Positions 1 through 14,650 of a stretch of DNA of 64,000 bases are shown here, in pieces. The stretch is from Echeneis naucrates (Eukaryota; Chordata; Actinopteri; Carangiformes; Echeneidae). The stretch's first letter is position 1. Each line of letters starts with the position of its first letter. The stretch covers positions 1,856,001 through 1,920,000 of the forward strand of contig NC_042529.1 of NCBI RefSeq assembly GCF_900963305.1. Direction: 5' to 3'. The notes under the pieces were generated by a model. It saw only the letters and a program-made list of their open reading frames with translations, was not told the DNA's origin and searched no databases. A program made the position numbers and the translations under genes.

Positions 1-840
1 CAAACCGGACGCTGCTCGGTCGAACCTGCTGCCGGATCCATTTCGCAAGTCACAAGCGACGCCGTGACGCGCCGTCTACCGGAAACGTGCGTGATGGCGT
101 AGGCAAAGGGGCGTGGTTTCACCTGACAAAGAAATACCGGTAAATTAATTTAACAAATAAATATTATTATGTAAATTTTGTTTTATCTGGCGTAGTTATT
201 CATCTTTTAAAAACCGTGCCACACGGGATAAATGACAGCTGTAAAAATTATCTTTTTTTTTACCTGAAATCTAGCAAATATTTTTAAAGAATTAAGCCAA
301 AGTTATAAAGTCATAAAGAGAATAAATTTAAAATAAAAAATCATCTCTCCTCTGCGGAGTCAAAGTGCAGCACTCACTCGTGTATTAACATGTTTTACAT
401 CCACTAATGAATTATCTATACATTCAGCATTAAAAGGTTTACAGTTTTAGATCAGATTGTGACACTGTGTGACATCACACAGTGTCACAAAACTACAAAA
501 ACCTCCTTGATTAAGCCTCACTGCCCATTCACTAAACCCTCTCCTAAACTGGGACAATGTTATCAGGGACAGGATGATGCCCTGATGATGTTTCCATAAA
601 CTTTATAATCTGTTCTGGCTGACTGATTGATGTCAACAACAGGGTTGAACAAATGATCCATCGCATGTCCAATCCCACTGTTACAACACAAAACGATGTG
701 AATACGTCAGTCCTTTACAGGAACAACCTGCCAAAAGTATCACTATAAAAATACAGATCTAACGGGGAAAAAAGCAGCATGAGTCGTAACTGTGCAATAA
801 TACTAAAAATGAAAGCTGACAGAGGAGCAGTGTTTTATCT
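1..840. other. Left-edge region upstream of cbx1
   Basis: The first 110 bases are CpG-rich, with CGTGACGCG and CCGGAAACGTG motifs, and look like the edge of a housekeeping promoter. In human synteny SNX11 lies beyond CBX1, so this may be the promoter of that neighbour; no coding exon is visible to confirm it. From about 120 to 840 the DNA is AT-rich and no gene is seen. The only structure is a 34-bp near-perfect palindrome at 457-490. Confidence 0.4.
457..490. repeat. Perfect 16-bp inverted repeat with 2-nt spacer
   Basis: The left arm TTGTGACACTGTGTGA (457-472) is followed by CA and then by its exact reverse complement (475-490). The centre reads TGACATCA. The 2-base loop is too short for a microRNA precursor. 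It could be a cruciform-forming site or the remnant of a foldback element. Confidence 0.8.
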
Positions 841-849
841 TCACGGGGA

Positions 850-1260
850 TTTTCGGACTAAATCACTGTTCCTGCAGTCCGCTCCGTCGAGCCGCTCCTT
901 GTTTTGCGCGCTCTCTGCAATCGCAGATCTATAAGTGACATCCGGGTCTCTGCGGCCGGCTGCGGTTACCACGGTGAGCACATCCACGTGCGTTGCGATC
1001 TGCGCAGCCGCAGACGCAGCGGACTCGGTTGTGTTGCAGTTGTGTGTTTTTTTTTTTTTTTTTTTTGCTGTGGTTCCAGACGGAGGGGCGGAAACAGCAC
1101 ATTTTCAACACAAACCGCGACGTTATCACCGAAAAAGCAGCGGGACGGAAGCCCGGCGTGTCGTTTTATTTCGGCCCCGGGGAGAACTTTATTTAAAAAC
1201 ACACAAAAAAAACAACCCAAAAAAAAAAAGACCTGTTAGAAATTGTAAGTCATTTTAAGG
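850..1260 (+). promoter_or_regulatory. cbx1: Probable cbx1 promoter and 5' UTR exon
   Basis: This is a CpG-rich patch (roughly 870-1170) in an otherwise AT-rich region, on the same strand and upstream of the cbx1 start codon. Two consensus splice donors lie at its end: ATT|GTAAGT after 1244 and AAG|GTGAGT after 1259. Human CBX1 also has non-coding first exons, so this is read as the first exon and core promoter. The acceptor that joins it to the coding exon near 2587-2643 could not be fixed. Confidence 0.5.
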
Positions 1261-2468
1261 TGAGTTTAATTTTTGTCTCCCCTCCTCCCTCCAAAAAAAA
1301 AAAAAAAAATTAAAAATAAATAAATAACAAATATCGTGAGGGGGCTTCGTCGTTAGCTAGTTTAACACGTTTATCTGCAGCCGATCGTAGCAGCGTGTGA
1401 ATCAGCAGACGGGTTTCTCGTTTAGCTTGTTATTTATCGGCCGCTTTGACCCGCAGACATCCCAGAATATGTTACATTAGCTGCTAACCAGAAAGCAACA
1501 TGGAGGAGACGGCAGCTAGCTGCAAACTGAGCTCTCCCCCTTCGAGGCTTTGTCGCCTTCGCTGTGTTTTCCCAGCTAATGTTAGCAGCTGCGAAAGCCC
1601 CCCCCCGACTCTTAAGATGCATGTGTGTGTTTTACTGACACACAAATGGGTGTATTGTTAGCATTGTGTGATACACGAGCCGCCGCCAGGTGTTGCAAAG
1701 CTGTTGTTGATGCTGATTGGCGGTTACGTGCACGAGGGGCCCACCTTTGTGCAGATAGCGTTGTTTATGTTTGTGTTGAGATGTAGCATCGTGTTTTTAT
1801 TTTGTTTTTGCACCACAGCTTAAAAAAAAAAAAAAAAAGAAAGAAAGAAAAAGAGACACGCTTCCTCTTCCTCCACATTAAGAGATGACGAGTTTGCACC
1901 ATGTCATGAGGTACAGGGGTAACTTCAGGTGATGCAGATTGGGGCAGAAAAACGCAGTCCGATCTGTTTAAGCAAGCAGAAATAAACTTCTGACCAGTTT
2001 CACAGAAAAACAAACACGGTGGGGTGCATGTCTGCACGTGTAATGGGCAATAAAGTTTGAAAACACACCGTCTGCTGGGAATCTGCATTGCCTCACTGTC
2101 ACCCCTGTATCTTAAAAATAAATCCCAGTCTCCAATGCTGTTCTCTCCTCTCTACCACATTGACTCCCGCTTGCTTCCATCATGCAACAATCTTGACGTT
2201 GACCAGGAACCTGCTGGTCCCCAGGTCTACCTGATGAGTATGAGCCTGACTACAGAACCCTCTAACGATGGTCCCACTGTTACAGAAGGTTTTATATATC
2301 ATTATTTTCTAACATAAATGTCTCTGTATTACTTGTCCTTGTGCGGTCAGGTGTGTGTCAAAGAGTCAAGCAATGGGAAAGTAGTGTATGTCAACGAAAG
2401 TGGCTCTGTAAATGTTTGTCATCCATTTGAAAGTGAGCTCAACCAAAGTGTTTCCCATTCGTTTGTGA

Positions 2469-4714
<2,246 letters not shown>

Positions 4715-5199
4715 TGCAGGGGGAAGAAAAGAAAACTGTAGTTTTGAAATTCATTCTATCTTCAACAAGGGGGTTGAAGGGGCGGGGCCACGGCGGGGGG
4801 AGGGGGCGAGACAAGCAAGACGCCATTGGACTCATTTGTCTTTTGGTGTAGTACGGCATCGTTTGATTCCACTTTTACCTGGGTATTATCTAAATGTATA
4901 TATGCTTCAGATTTGCTTGACTGTCCGTTTGAAATGTAAAAACAGTGTTAATTTGCAGTATCCACTCCTGTTCCAAGAGTCACCTGTTTCCAACATTCGT
5001 ATCAGTGAGGTGATGTTTTTATTTCATCCACGTGTTGTTTCCTTTAACTTTGATCGTCGGTGCTTTTGATGGCAAAAGAGAATTTCAGCCGTTTCCATTG
5101 GCCTCGTTTGGTGTATGATCATGAACCTTCTCAGTGATTTGGTCACTGCTAATGTTTGTAGTGTTTTTCATGATCATGTCTTGCTTGTCAGTTTTGGAA

Positions 5200-5205
5200 A
5201 ATAAA
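5200..5205 (+). terminator. cbx1: cbx1 poly(A) signal
   Basis: Canonical AATAAA 486 bases after the cbx1 stop codon, followed by a T/GT-rich stretch (TTTTTGTTACTGTGCTGTTT). It implies a 3' UTR of about 0.5 kb. Confidence 0.7.
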
Positions 5206-5220
5206 CCAATTTTTGTTACT

Positions 5221-5850
5221 GTGCTGTTTCATGCTAGTGTCACTTCACAATTACTAGCAAGGCTGCAACGGAAGTAACGCTTGAGATTTTTAATAACTTT
5301 ATTGTTGGAGCTGACTAGTTTGGACAAAACCCTGACGTTGGGTTTTTAAAAGGCTGACTCCATTCAGCGTTTAGTTCTCTCTGAATTTCCCTCAACACAA
5401 GATGCAAAATGTGAGAACCAGAAAACAACACATTAGTTATTTCTTGCTTGAGAAATTACTGAATTAATTTTCAGTCAATTCCTTCCTGAATGGCCTTAAC
5501 AAAAAAAAAAAAAAAGCAGAGCCAACAGTTAAAGCCCCCCCAAAATGTATTTTTGAGCCATAATTACAACCAAGAGAAGACTAAGAATCTAAAGGATCAG
5601 GATCTTAAACCAGAAAGACAAAAATCCACCGCGACAAGAAGACGGGCACGTCCATCAGTGATGGATGACCGACAGTCCCGCTGTTACCAATGATTCAATG
5701 CGCTGAGGCTTTTTTCCAAAAAGGTGTACTTTACTGAATCCCACAAAATCTGTAACAGTGACCAACATTAAACTACAAAGCCCCCGACGCACAATACCAC
5801 AAAAAAAAGTCACCACAACCAGAACACAAGAGTCACAGGTGAAAATAAAA
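5221..5850. other. Intergenic gap between convergent cbx1 and nfe2l1
   Basis: No exon, RNA gene or recognisable repeat family is seen. It is AT-rich, with an A-run near 5500. Confidence 0.6.
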
Positions 5851-5854
5851 ACAC

Positions 5855-7094
5855 TTTATTAATCAATAAAAACAATTCTTGATTGCCAGCAAATATCTCA
5901 AAACAGGGAACTACATCCAAACTCAAAAGCAGAGGGTGAGACTGTTATGGAGACATTTGACAAACTTCAGAAATCATGACAAACACAAAACATGAAAATA
6001 TTTACATAACAAGACAGATGGAAAAAAGAAAAAAGTGCACTAAGTAGTAGCTGTACTAAATAGTTGGTGTTGCACCGGGTTACACTGAAGTGAATGTTAA
6101 CCAGAATTTCATGCCTGAATATCACATGTAATGAGGACGCGTCTCCTTCAAAAAGTTTTTTTGGACATCATAATGTTGCGAGTTCTGTTCAGCCTCATGT
6201 AAATATTCTAGCCTAACTGCTATCTCAGCTGCAACAACTGACCTATTTTTATTTATTTTTTATGTATTTATTTATCTTTTTTTTTGTTTTATTTTTTACA
6301 GAAGGTGATGTAACACATGTACTGACAAACTTCATTCAAATAGACAAGTAATAGCACTTCTACTTTGAGAGCAGTTTTTCTTCTGTTCTCAAAAACCTTT
6401 TCAAAGTGAAGATAATGAGATTGTGAAATAAAGGCATTTAAACCAAAGCGGCCACAACGCACGCTGTCAGTTCATCCAAAGAACAACTTGGCTCACTTTG
6501 TCAACAACGCAAAAAGTTAAAAACAAGGACTCATAATAATTTAAGCCAAACAACTCGGCCTTACAGCAGTTAAAAAAAAAAAAACAAAACAAAATAAACC
6601 AACACTTCGCTTCAAGTGGCTTTTGTTTGGGCAACGTTGGCAAATAAAAGAGATCATCGCTTCACCACGGCGACGACTAAGCCTATTTCAAGTCGATGCC
6701 TGAAACGGCGCCTCCGAGAGAAAAAAGGAAACCAACAGATGATCCGGAGCGTTTGCTCTGCGGCGATCGTACGGTCCCTCCCTCTGGAGCTCCCGGCTCA
6801 GCCCAACTTCCATTAACTTCTCTTGTCATTACAGGTCTTCGAATCAACAAAGAGGGTGTGGACTTTTGATGTGAAGCTGGCGTGGCTAGACCTATAACCT
6901 TGCTTATACTACAGATTATGAACAGTTAATAAGAGCCTCCCCTTAACGCAGCTCTCGTATTTAAACCTGCAGCAAAGGAATAGCGACAGACATGGCAAAA
7001 TGCATATAGCCAAGCCGTTTAAAGACAAATTACAGTGCTATGTATAATTCATGAGGGAGCAGATACATTTTGCAATGCAGCGTGCCTCCTCCCT

Positions 7095-7127
<33 letters not shown>

Positions 7128-8000
7128 AAAAACATCCATCTCCTCCTCTTTCAGGACTTCCCCTTCAAGCCTGTCTCAGCAGCGACCAACCCGAAAACAC
7201 TCAGCAGCCTCTGACTCACCCTCCTCTCAACATCCTCCCTCCACCTGTCTTCTGAACTCGGATGCCACCCACAAACCAACTCAAAAACTGGAATTTGTGA
7301 CACACACCTACAGGATCAGAGTGCAGCATTTGAGCATTTCAGATGTATTTGGATCGAGTGAGGTGCGCCATTCAACCTTTGGTTAGTGTCGGTGTTAATG
7401 GCATCCTAAAATGATGGACTTCCTTTAAGCCTTTGGTATCTAAACTCCCACACCCATCCACGCCTTTGCTTGCCTGAAGATATGCAACTTAAAAGCTTCA
7501 GTGACTGACAATCACTCAAAGTCTCCAGGGTAGGATGTGTCTGATAGTCCTTTAAAACCTTCAGTGCATAGGTATTCCACCCGTCCACGTCCGCAGTGTT
7601 CGTTCCCTCCCACGTTCCTCAGTGCCAGTCCTGTCTCCACCCCTACAAATCTCCATCCTCAGTGGTTTTGGTGCAAAAGGAAAGAGCAGCTAAAAATCTA
7701 ATAGCTCGTTTTACGTCCTTTTATATCCCTCTTCTCCCCCGCTGACTGTTTCCCCCCCGTTTAAATAATGAAATATCAGTGCTCGAACCAAGAGCGACTT
7801 CTGCTTCGAAGTTTTTCCAGGAAAAAACATGTAGGAACAGAATGAAAAGGGAGAAACTAATGCAGGAAGAGTAGTCAACAATGCCATTTTTCTACTCACC
7901 AGAATCTTCTTAAAGGAAAAAAGGACATTTCTCTTGCATCTGCAGAAATCTTTCTTATTGATTTAGCAAAGTGACAGAATAAACAGCAGTTTGTCCGCCC
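5855..8000 (-). other. nfe2l1: nfe2l1 3' UTR with poly(A) signal
   Basis: On the minus strand this is the 2.1 kb after the nfe2l1 stop codon, ending at an AATAAA (plus-strand TTTATT at 5855-5860). Human NFE2L1 also has a long 3' UTR. The stretch has no coding exon. It contains an uninterrupted A-run of about 27 bases at 7099-7126 (plus strand). The exact cleavage site is not known. Confidence 0.55.
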
Positions 8001-11000
8001 TCACTTCTTTTTGTCTTTCTGTTTTTTCTCGGGTTTCCGGTTCTGCTCGGCAGTCGTCACGCCACGGGGCATGATCAGCACGCTGCCGTCGGCGCTGTAC
8101 TGGAGCGAGTACTCGCTGGGGGGGTAGGGCCGGCCCTCCTCGTCCCGTAGCTGAGTGAACACTTCCTGGTAGAGACTCTGCATCTTCTGCTTCATCTGCC
8201 GGATGGAGCGGATGAACTCCATCTTCTCCTTCAGCAGCCGGGCCTTGTCGCGCCTCAGGTCTTGGACGCCCTGCTCCAGGTTGATGATGGTGTCAAGCTT
8301 GCGCTTGCGGCAGTTCTGCGCCGCCATCTTGTTCTTGCCACGCCTGCGGATGTCACGGATGAGGGCGAGTTGGGCTTCGCTCAGGTGGTGCTTGGCTAGG
8401 AGCTCGTTGAACTCCTCGACGGGCAGGTTGATGATCTTGTCGTTGGAGAAGGGGATCTTCATGGCCCGGGCTCGGCGCTCGTCGCGACTGGAGTGCTTGT
8501 CGAGCAAGTCCTGAGCGGGCTGGAGCTTCGAGCTCTGTTTGTCACGGACAGTTTTCTTCACGGGTGAGATAGGCAGCTCCGGGTGCTCTGTGAACGTGGA
8601 GGAGAGCGGTAGGTTGTAGGTGTGATTGTGGCCGATGCTGTCCAGCTGAGGGAGGCTGTGGAACTGGGAGGGGTCCTGATAGCTCAAACGGCAGAGCTTA
8701 CTGTATCCGGGCTGATAGCCCCCAACAGCGCCTTCCTCCGGCTCCACAGTGGCCACCTCGGAGTCAGTGCTGTAGCCCACAGCTCCCTCCTCTGAGAAGG
8801 TGGCGGATGTTGAGGAGGAAGAAGCCGCAGAGGAGCAGGATGTCTCGGAGCTGCTCGGCGAGGCCGGGCTGTGGCTGGAGTCCAGGGAAAGACCAGAGTC
8901 TGAGTCAAGCTCATCTTCCAGCTGGGAAGCTTGAGCCTGGCTGAAGCCCTCCTCCATGGCGAGGTCCAGCAGGCTGATCTCATCCAGCATGGACTCCTCC
9001 AGCAGCGTACTGAACGGATCAGGCAGGATGGGCGTGGATGTGATGTTGCTGCTGGAGCTGTTAATGTGAGGCGGGAGGAAGATCCCTGTCAGGTTAGTGG
9101 CTCCAAACGTGGAGTTGATGTTGCTGGAGTTGCTGGAGGAAAGTCTGAGCATGGTGGTTCTTGGCGTGATGCTAACAGAGTCCAACTGAGGGCTGAAAAT
9201 CTGGGGGAAGTCTTGGCTACAGCTGGGGAGGGTCGCCTGGTGAAGGCTGACATCCTGGTTTATTGGTGTTGAGCGAGCAGAAAGTCCAAAGTTTCCCGCC
9301 GTGTTTGACTCAGTCGTCCCATTTGTGCCACCAGCAGTGCCGGAGTCAGCTGGGAGCGAAGTGCTGTTCACTTCCATCGCCTTCAAACAGGAAGATTATA
9401 TTTAGGGAATTCATATATTCCTCAGATTAGAAAGCACAAGCTTATGAGAAAAATCTGCATTTTGGTTTAATTAATTTTTTATACTTCAAAAATAACTTTC
9501 ACTGCTTTCACTTTTGTTTTGGATCCAATTTTTCTCCAAAGAAAAACAAATGAGGACAAAGAACATGTGAACAGCTGAAGCTGCTGAATTGGAAAAGAAG
9601 GGACGTACTTGTAGCTCCATGATGGCCATGATGTCCTGCCACTGCTGCTCCAGGTCTAACTCTGCTCTAGGCTCTGCTGCAGGCAGCTGTGGTGCCAGAG
9701 GGAGGCCCTGAGATGTAGAGGGAACTTCTTCATTGGAAACTGGTATTTCTGGGGCAACAACCGGGGCTGGAAACTGATTAAAACAATCCACCAGTTAATG
9801 AAAACACTCCAAACAGCTCCTTTTACAAGCTCAGATTCCATGTGAAACAACAAACGTTATGTTTTTACCTCAGATTCTTCCCCAAAAGGGAAAGTGGCCT
9901 CCAACAGCCGCAAACATTCTTGTAGAGACAGAGACGTCTGTGAGCCCAGACCTGGGAGCTGGGACAACGTCACACAAGTGGATTATTTGTTTTATAAGAA
10001 ATACAGATTTTAGTCTGCTCTCACATCTGTTTATTACACACATCATTGCATCTTTATTGATGTCTGCTTCTTAAAAACCATCATGATGAAATCAGACAGA
10101 CTGATAGGTAACACTTAGACAAAATGAGCACAGAATAGAAATAAAGTCGGCACCATTCCCTTTAGCAGCTCATATTAAGCAGCTTCATGAAAGAAGCTTT
10201 AAAAACTGATAAAGTATTAAGTAAAATATTTCAAACACTTACCAGGAACAAAATTAGCAGTTTCTACATAAACTGATAGGTTATCTTCAACCCAACTGAG
10301 GTTTTATTCAAGTTGTATATAAGTTTGCTCCAACTAGGATAATGCTGCACTTAAGTGTTTTACAGTTGGCCGTGGATGTATGTACCTTCTCTGATGTAAA
10401 AAAAAATAATAATAATAATTAAAAAAAGGCTGACGAGGACATTTCTGATTCTGAGCAATTTAAGTCAGGAGTGCAGCTGGTCTTTGTAAATCTTAATAGT
10501 GCCAAAGATAGGGGCTATTTGTAGCATAGCATTATGGGAAAATAAATTCTTTACAAGATAACAGCTACGATACGTGGAGTGCAAGTTCAAACTCAGTCTC
10601 CATTTTGATTTATCAGGAGAAATCCCACTACTCTCCTGGTGCACATTGTTCCAACAGTTGTAAAATGATCTTGTGTAAATATAGGCTCGGCTATAGGAGT
10701 TATTTTGGGCGCCCCTGGTTCCATATTTCTTTTACATTAGATGCCATTAAGTGATTCAGACTTCGGCAGCGTGATCAGCATAAAACTCTTCTGCTTGAAT
10801 CATCAGCGCAAACATCGAACTACTGCCGTTGAAAATATCGGCTTATTTAGTTTAGTTTTTATAGGATAACATCAACTACAACTTCCAAGGTGCAGTTCTG
10901 CAACAAACAGCCAATGGTGGAGTTGCCTGACAAAACTAAAACACAATGTCAAGTTTAAAGTAGTTCAGCTTTAAATTCGGAGTGAGTTTTTGTTATTAAC

Positions 11001-13781
11001 TGTAACAAAGACAGTTGTGAATTCACCCGTATGATCGGCACGCTGACTCCATGGCAAAAGTGGTGAAGCCTTGTGAGTATTTTCATATTTAGACCTTTCC
11101 CTCCTGCTAAAATTTAGGTGATTTCTAGTGAACGAAAATGAAACAATTCGTTTTGTGATTCCATATTCAAATAAAAAAGTGAAACAAAAAAATGACTCTG
11201 TACAAGTTGTTTATGATCAGCAGATGGATTTAATGGAAGTTTAGCGTTTGAATTCACCATAATATCAGATATATTGACTGCTCACGTGTCCTGGCGAATT
11301 CTTATGAAGGGTAAAAGAATCTGTGTTAACCACACCGGTCAGCTCTGACAGTCTAGTTCCCAAATCTGCACTTTAGTGATTTATGTCTTCATTAAAGGCT
11401 AATTCACTGCAAGGCCCTTAACAGACACATGTTTATATCATCACAAAGGTTTCCTGCATTATTAATATGTTGTTCTGTTGGTAAATACTGTGGCCAAGTT
11501 ATTTCTTAACTGCTGCGGTCAAGTCAGACCATTCTGACGTAATATTAGGAGAACATTCTAAAAACTTAACCAATACCACAAATACCACAGATAAGACAGA
11601 TATCAGTGCGAGATGGGCTGGATGTGTCTGGATCTGATTTATATATTAGTGGTCTAAGGACTCTGAAAAGTTCCCCCGGATGTTATGGCCTAACATCCGC
11701 AGCTGTCAGGGCGGATGTTAAGGCAGTTATAAAACAGCTTGTTAAAAAGTGTTCCTGCTTCAAACTTTCAGTCTACACTGTCTTAGGCTATTGGTGAATA
11801 TGTCTCCACATAAATGAAACCTCATTTCCAGCAGGCAAAATGATCTTTTATTACCACTGTGCAGCTCCCAGGTTTCCATTTTGTTCCTACGCAGCGTAAG
11901 GCAGTTAAATGTACCACCTCCCACTGGACAAAACACACTGATATGAAGATCCGTTAATTCTACAAACCTGTTCTGGGATACTCTCTCCAGTCTCCCCATC
12001 CACTGGCTGAGCACCTTGTAGATTCACTCCATTTCTCCAGCTCTCCTGTTCCTCGTTCCCGTCTTTGTTCTCCTGTGGGCTGGGCTTCTCCTCCTCACTC
12101 TCCTTCTGACGGTTGCTGTAGTTGAACACTTCTCTTCCTGCACCAAGGTCGATGTCCTGTCGCCATAGGATGTCAATCAAGTCAATGTCCTAGAAAAACA
12201 CAATAGCAACCATTGAAAAATGGCCTTGTGCAGCGAGAAGTTACGTTAATGCCCAGAGTTTGTGAAGACATTCAATGTGTTGAAGCCAAAGCAGTACTGT
12301 AGAAAAATGAAGTCCAACATTTGGGCATTAAAGCTGAAAATATTTACTTATTTATGATGATAAGCCTGCACTTATATCGTTTATCTTTTATATGAGCAGT
12401 TTAGCTTTTATTCCTATGGAGGGGGTAATTTTAGAAGTAGAGAGGCAGATCATGTAACAGAAATATAGTCAGATGATTGAACCATGACATACACACTTTG
12501 GCATGGTGGTTATCATGTGATTAGATGAAAATCTAGATTGATCTCAGGACAACATACCACGGCATCAATAAGACCATTCTGTGCCAGTTTTCTTCAGTAA
12601 CTTAGGTAAAAGGCAAATAGAAAAATAACCAGTGACACAAACAAACTATGCAATGTTGCTATAGTGTTAGGGTTAACCCTAACCCTAACACATAAAGAGG
12701 AAAACGTCTTGTAATTATTGTTTCAGGCCAGTAATTTCAGGGAGAATATATTTCTATGTGCTTTTTAAAGTTGCACCATTAATGGTCACATTTAATGTGA
12801 CCAGAATCACAGCTGTAGTGAATGTGACTCAACTGGTTTGACTAAAAATATCTGACACTGATAGAAAGACCAGGGGTGTGGACCATGAGAGACACAAGAC
12901 TGTGATGTTGCCGGGGCTAAGTTGGACTTTTTGCTTTTACATTTAACTTTTCTTTTAAGCAGCTGTAGACAAAATTGTAACTAAAATAATATGCAGCTGT
13001 CATCAGGAACCTTAACTAAGCAAAAACAGTCATTTCTCTGAATATATAATTGCTTTTCCTTTGTCTGTTAATCACAAAATTACGCCAGTCAAAAAATATA
13101 CATATAATTGCCCATGTTCATATGTTAACACAAGAACATGATTGATTAATGCCACAGCTGTCATAAGGAATTGTTTGCTCACTTCCTTGTGACAGCTGCC
13201 CCCCCATCTGTCAGCTGCACTACCTCTTTGGTGAGGTCGTCGTTGCCATCCCTGCTCCCCTGCTCCTGGTTGCCCTCAAGGGCCACAGCACCCAGGCTGC
13301 TGTCCGCTGCGTTCAGGTTGTACGTGGATTCAGGTGCTCCACTTCCTCCCCTCATGGCCGGGGTAGCGTCAAGGTTGTCAACGTCCTCTAGGCCGGCCCC
13401 ATTGTCCAGGGTGATGCTGGGACTGGACTGGCTGCTGGCGGACACCACAGTCTCAGAGTCGCGATGCACTAGCCAGGTGTTGAGCTCAGGACTCGGTACA
13501 GAGAGGCGATCCAGCTGGCGTACCTGGTTCAGCAGCCTTCGAGTGGTGAAGAAATGGTCGAGGTCCACACTCTTTGGATGGATGCCATAGCCGTCCAGCG
13601 TGTTGCGCAGGTTGTGAAACTGTGTCTGGGTGTAGGCTGAGCTAGGGCCCAGGATGATCTCTCTCAGTGGGGGCAGCTGATTGCTTAGATAGGTGTCAAC
13701 GTCCACCCGCACCCCAATGAGACTCAGAAGGATGGTGAACTGAATCAGGCCCTCTGTGAAGTACTTTTTCAGGTAAAGCAT
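8001..13781 (-). CDS. nfe2l1: Nrf1/TCF11, ER-anchored CNC-bZIP transcription factor
   Basis: Five coding exons: 13781-13224, 12189-11968, 9958-9869, 9773-9609 and 9380-8001; 804 residues (human TCF11 772). It induces proteasome and oxidative-stress genes with small Maf partners. The start is ATG 13781: the acceptor lies at 13783, so an in-frame codon at 13799 is intronic. Visible parts: N-terminal ER anchor (residues 11-24, [14 protein letters not shown]); NTWLVHRD, with W103/L104 at the numbering of the human DDI2 cleavage site; [16 protein letters not shown] and an ETGE motif in exon 2; the 30-residue exon 3, which distinguishes TCF11 from the shorter Nrf1 form; an Asn-Ser/Thr-rich glycosylation domain; a DSGLS beta-TrCP degron (about 506-510); CNC domain (about 651-688), basic region with [12 protein letters not shown], leucine zipper (about 709-753) and a lysine-rich tail. 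The a/b duplicate is not assigned. Confidence 0.97.
12664..12691. repeat. Short telomere-like palindrome in nfe2l1 intron 1 of the coding region
   Basis: The sequence reads GTGTTAGGGTTAACCC followed by TAACCCTAACAC. One TTAGGG unit faces CCCTAA units head to head around TTAA. It is only about 28 bases. It resembles interstitial telomeric repeats but may be a simple inverted repeat. Confidence 0.6.
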
Positions 13782-13841
13782 TTCTTTACAAAGGAACAAA
13801 AGGTGAAAGTAAAAGATAAAAACAAAAATGGGGCCAACTAC

Positions 13842-14059
13842 CTTGGATCACTACTTCTGTACTAGCACTAGAAGAAGGAGGTGGATACATGAGCATTAAA
13901 AGTGATGAAAGATGGTGAGGAGGTGGGGTGGGGGAGAGAGACAGGGTCTTCAACAGGATTCTTTAAGTTTAAAAGGTATTTAGCATCCAAGATGGGGTTT
14001 CCACTTCTGCAAGGGTCCGGTTTGTGCTCAGAGCTTTGTTCTTCATAAGGTTCCCATTC
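13842..14059 (-). other. nfe2l1: nfe2l1 5' UTR exon
   Basis: On the minus strand a good acceptor (TTTTGTCAG) precedes 14059, and a donor (CCAAG|GTAGTT) follows 13842, 58 bases before the acceptor of the first coding exon. It starts with an ATG that opens a five-codon upstream frame (MGTL, stop). The intron between it and the coding exon would be only 58 bases, so the two may also be retained as one exon. Confidence 0.5.
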
Positions 14060-14167
14060 CTGACAAAAGAGGAAAGTAAGACATGACATTTTATTGCTCT
14101 GCTGCAAACTGTGCTACATCCACACTACAGTCAGCCTGCTCTCAGCCTGTAGACACACAGGTCTTAC

Positions 14168-14650
14168 CTTCCTACATTGGCATTAGGCACACGTAAATAA
14201 AAACCTACAGAAACCAGGACCTGCTAGCCCGCTGCAGCCGCTCGAGAAGTGATGTCTGCTGGCACGGCGCAATGTCTTTCTCATTGTTGGCATGAAAATA
14301 AAATGAAACCAGCAGACACCACCCCACCCTCGACAGGACAACTACTTCTTGTGGGGGCTGCTGAAGGTGAATGAGGGAGTCGAGAAAGCTCGCTGCCGGG
14401 CTGGCTAGCACACGCACCAACGACGGCGTTAGGTGGCGGACGGGGTCCCTCCCTCCTCTCCGACGTTAGCTCCGAGGCTACATTATGTCGACAGGCGCCG
14501 GCCACGGCCATTACACGCTCACACCGGCCATGTTTGGCGGTAATGACACGTACGGTCGCCTCGGCTAGTCGGCTTCCATCTCTGTTTACCCTCCAAAGTG
14601 TGGCAGGTAACGTCTGCTGGCATTTATCTAGTGGCATCAAACAATCTCCC
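14168..14650 (-). other. nfe2l1: Candidate alternative first exon of nfe2l1
   Basis: This CpG-rich block ends on the minus strand in GGAAG|GTAAGAC at 14168, 108 bases before the next UTR exon. A CCAAT box (GGCCAATCGC near 14690) and TGACG-type sites lie just upstream. It would be a second promoter in addition to the exon at about 15038-15230. The 5' boundary is a guess. Confidence 0.35.

Noticed and set aside
457-490. microRNA hairpin
   Set aside because: The stem is 16 bp with a 2-base loop, too short for Drosha or Dicer processing.
8684-8983. Second minus-strand frame within nfe2l1 last exon
   Set aside because: It is a +1 shadow of the serine-rich activation region; low-complexity codons keep it open.
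13171-13590. Long plus-strand frame opposite nfe2l1 exon 1
   Set aside because: It is the shadow of the conserved Nrf1 N-terminus; it has no homology of its own and no splice context.
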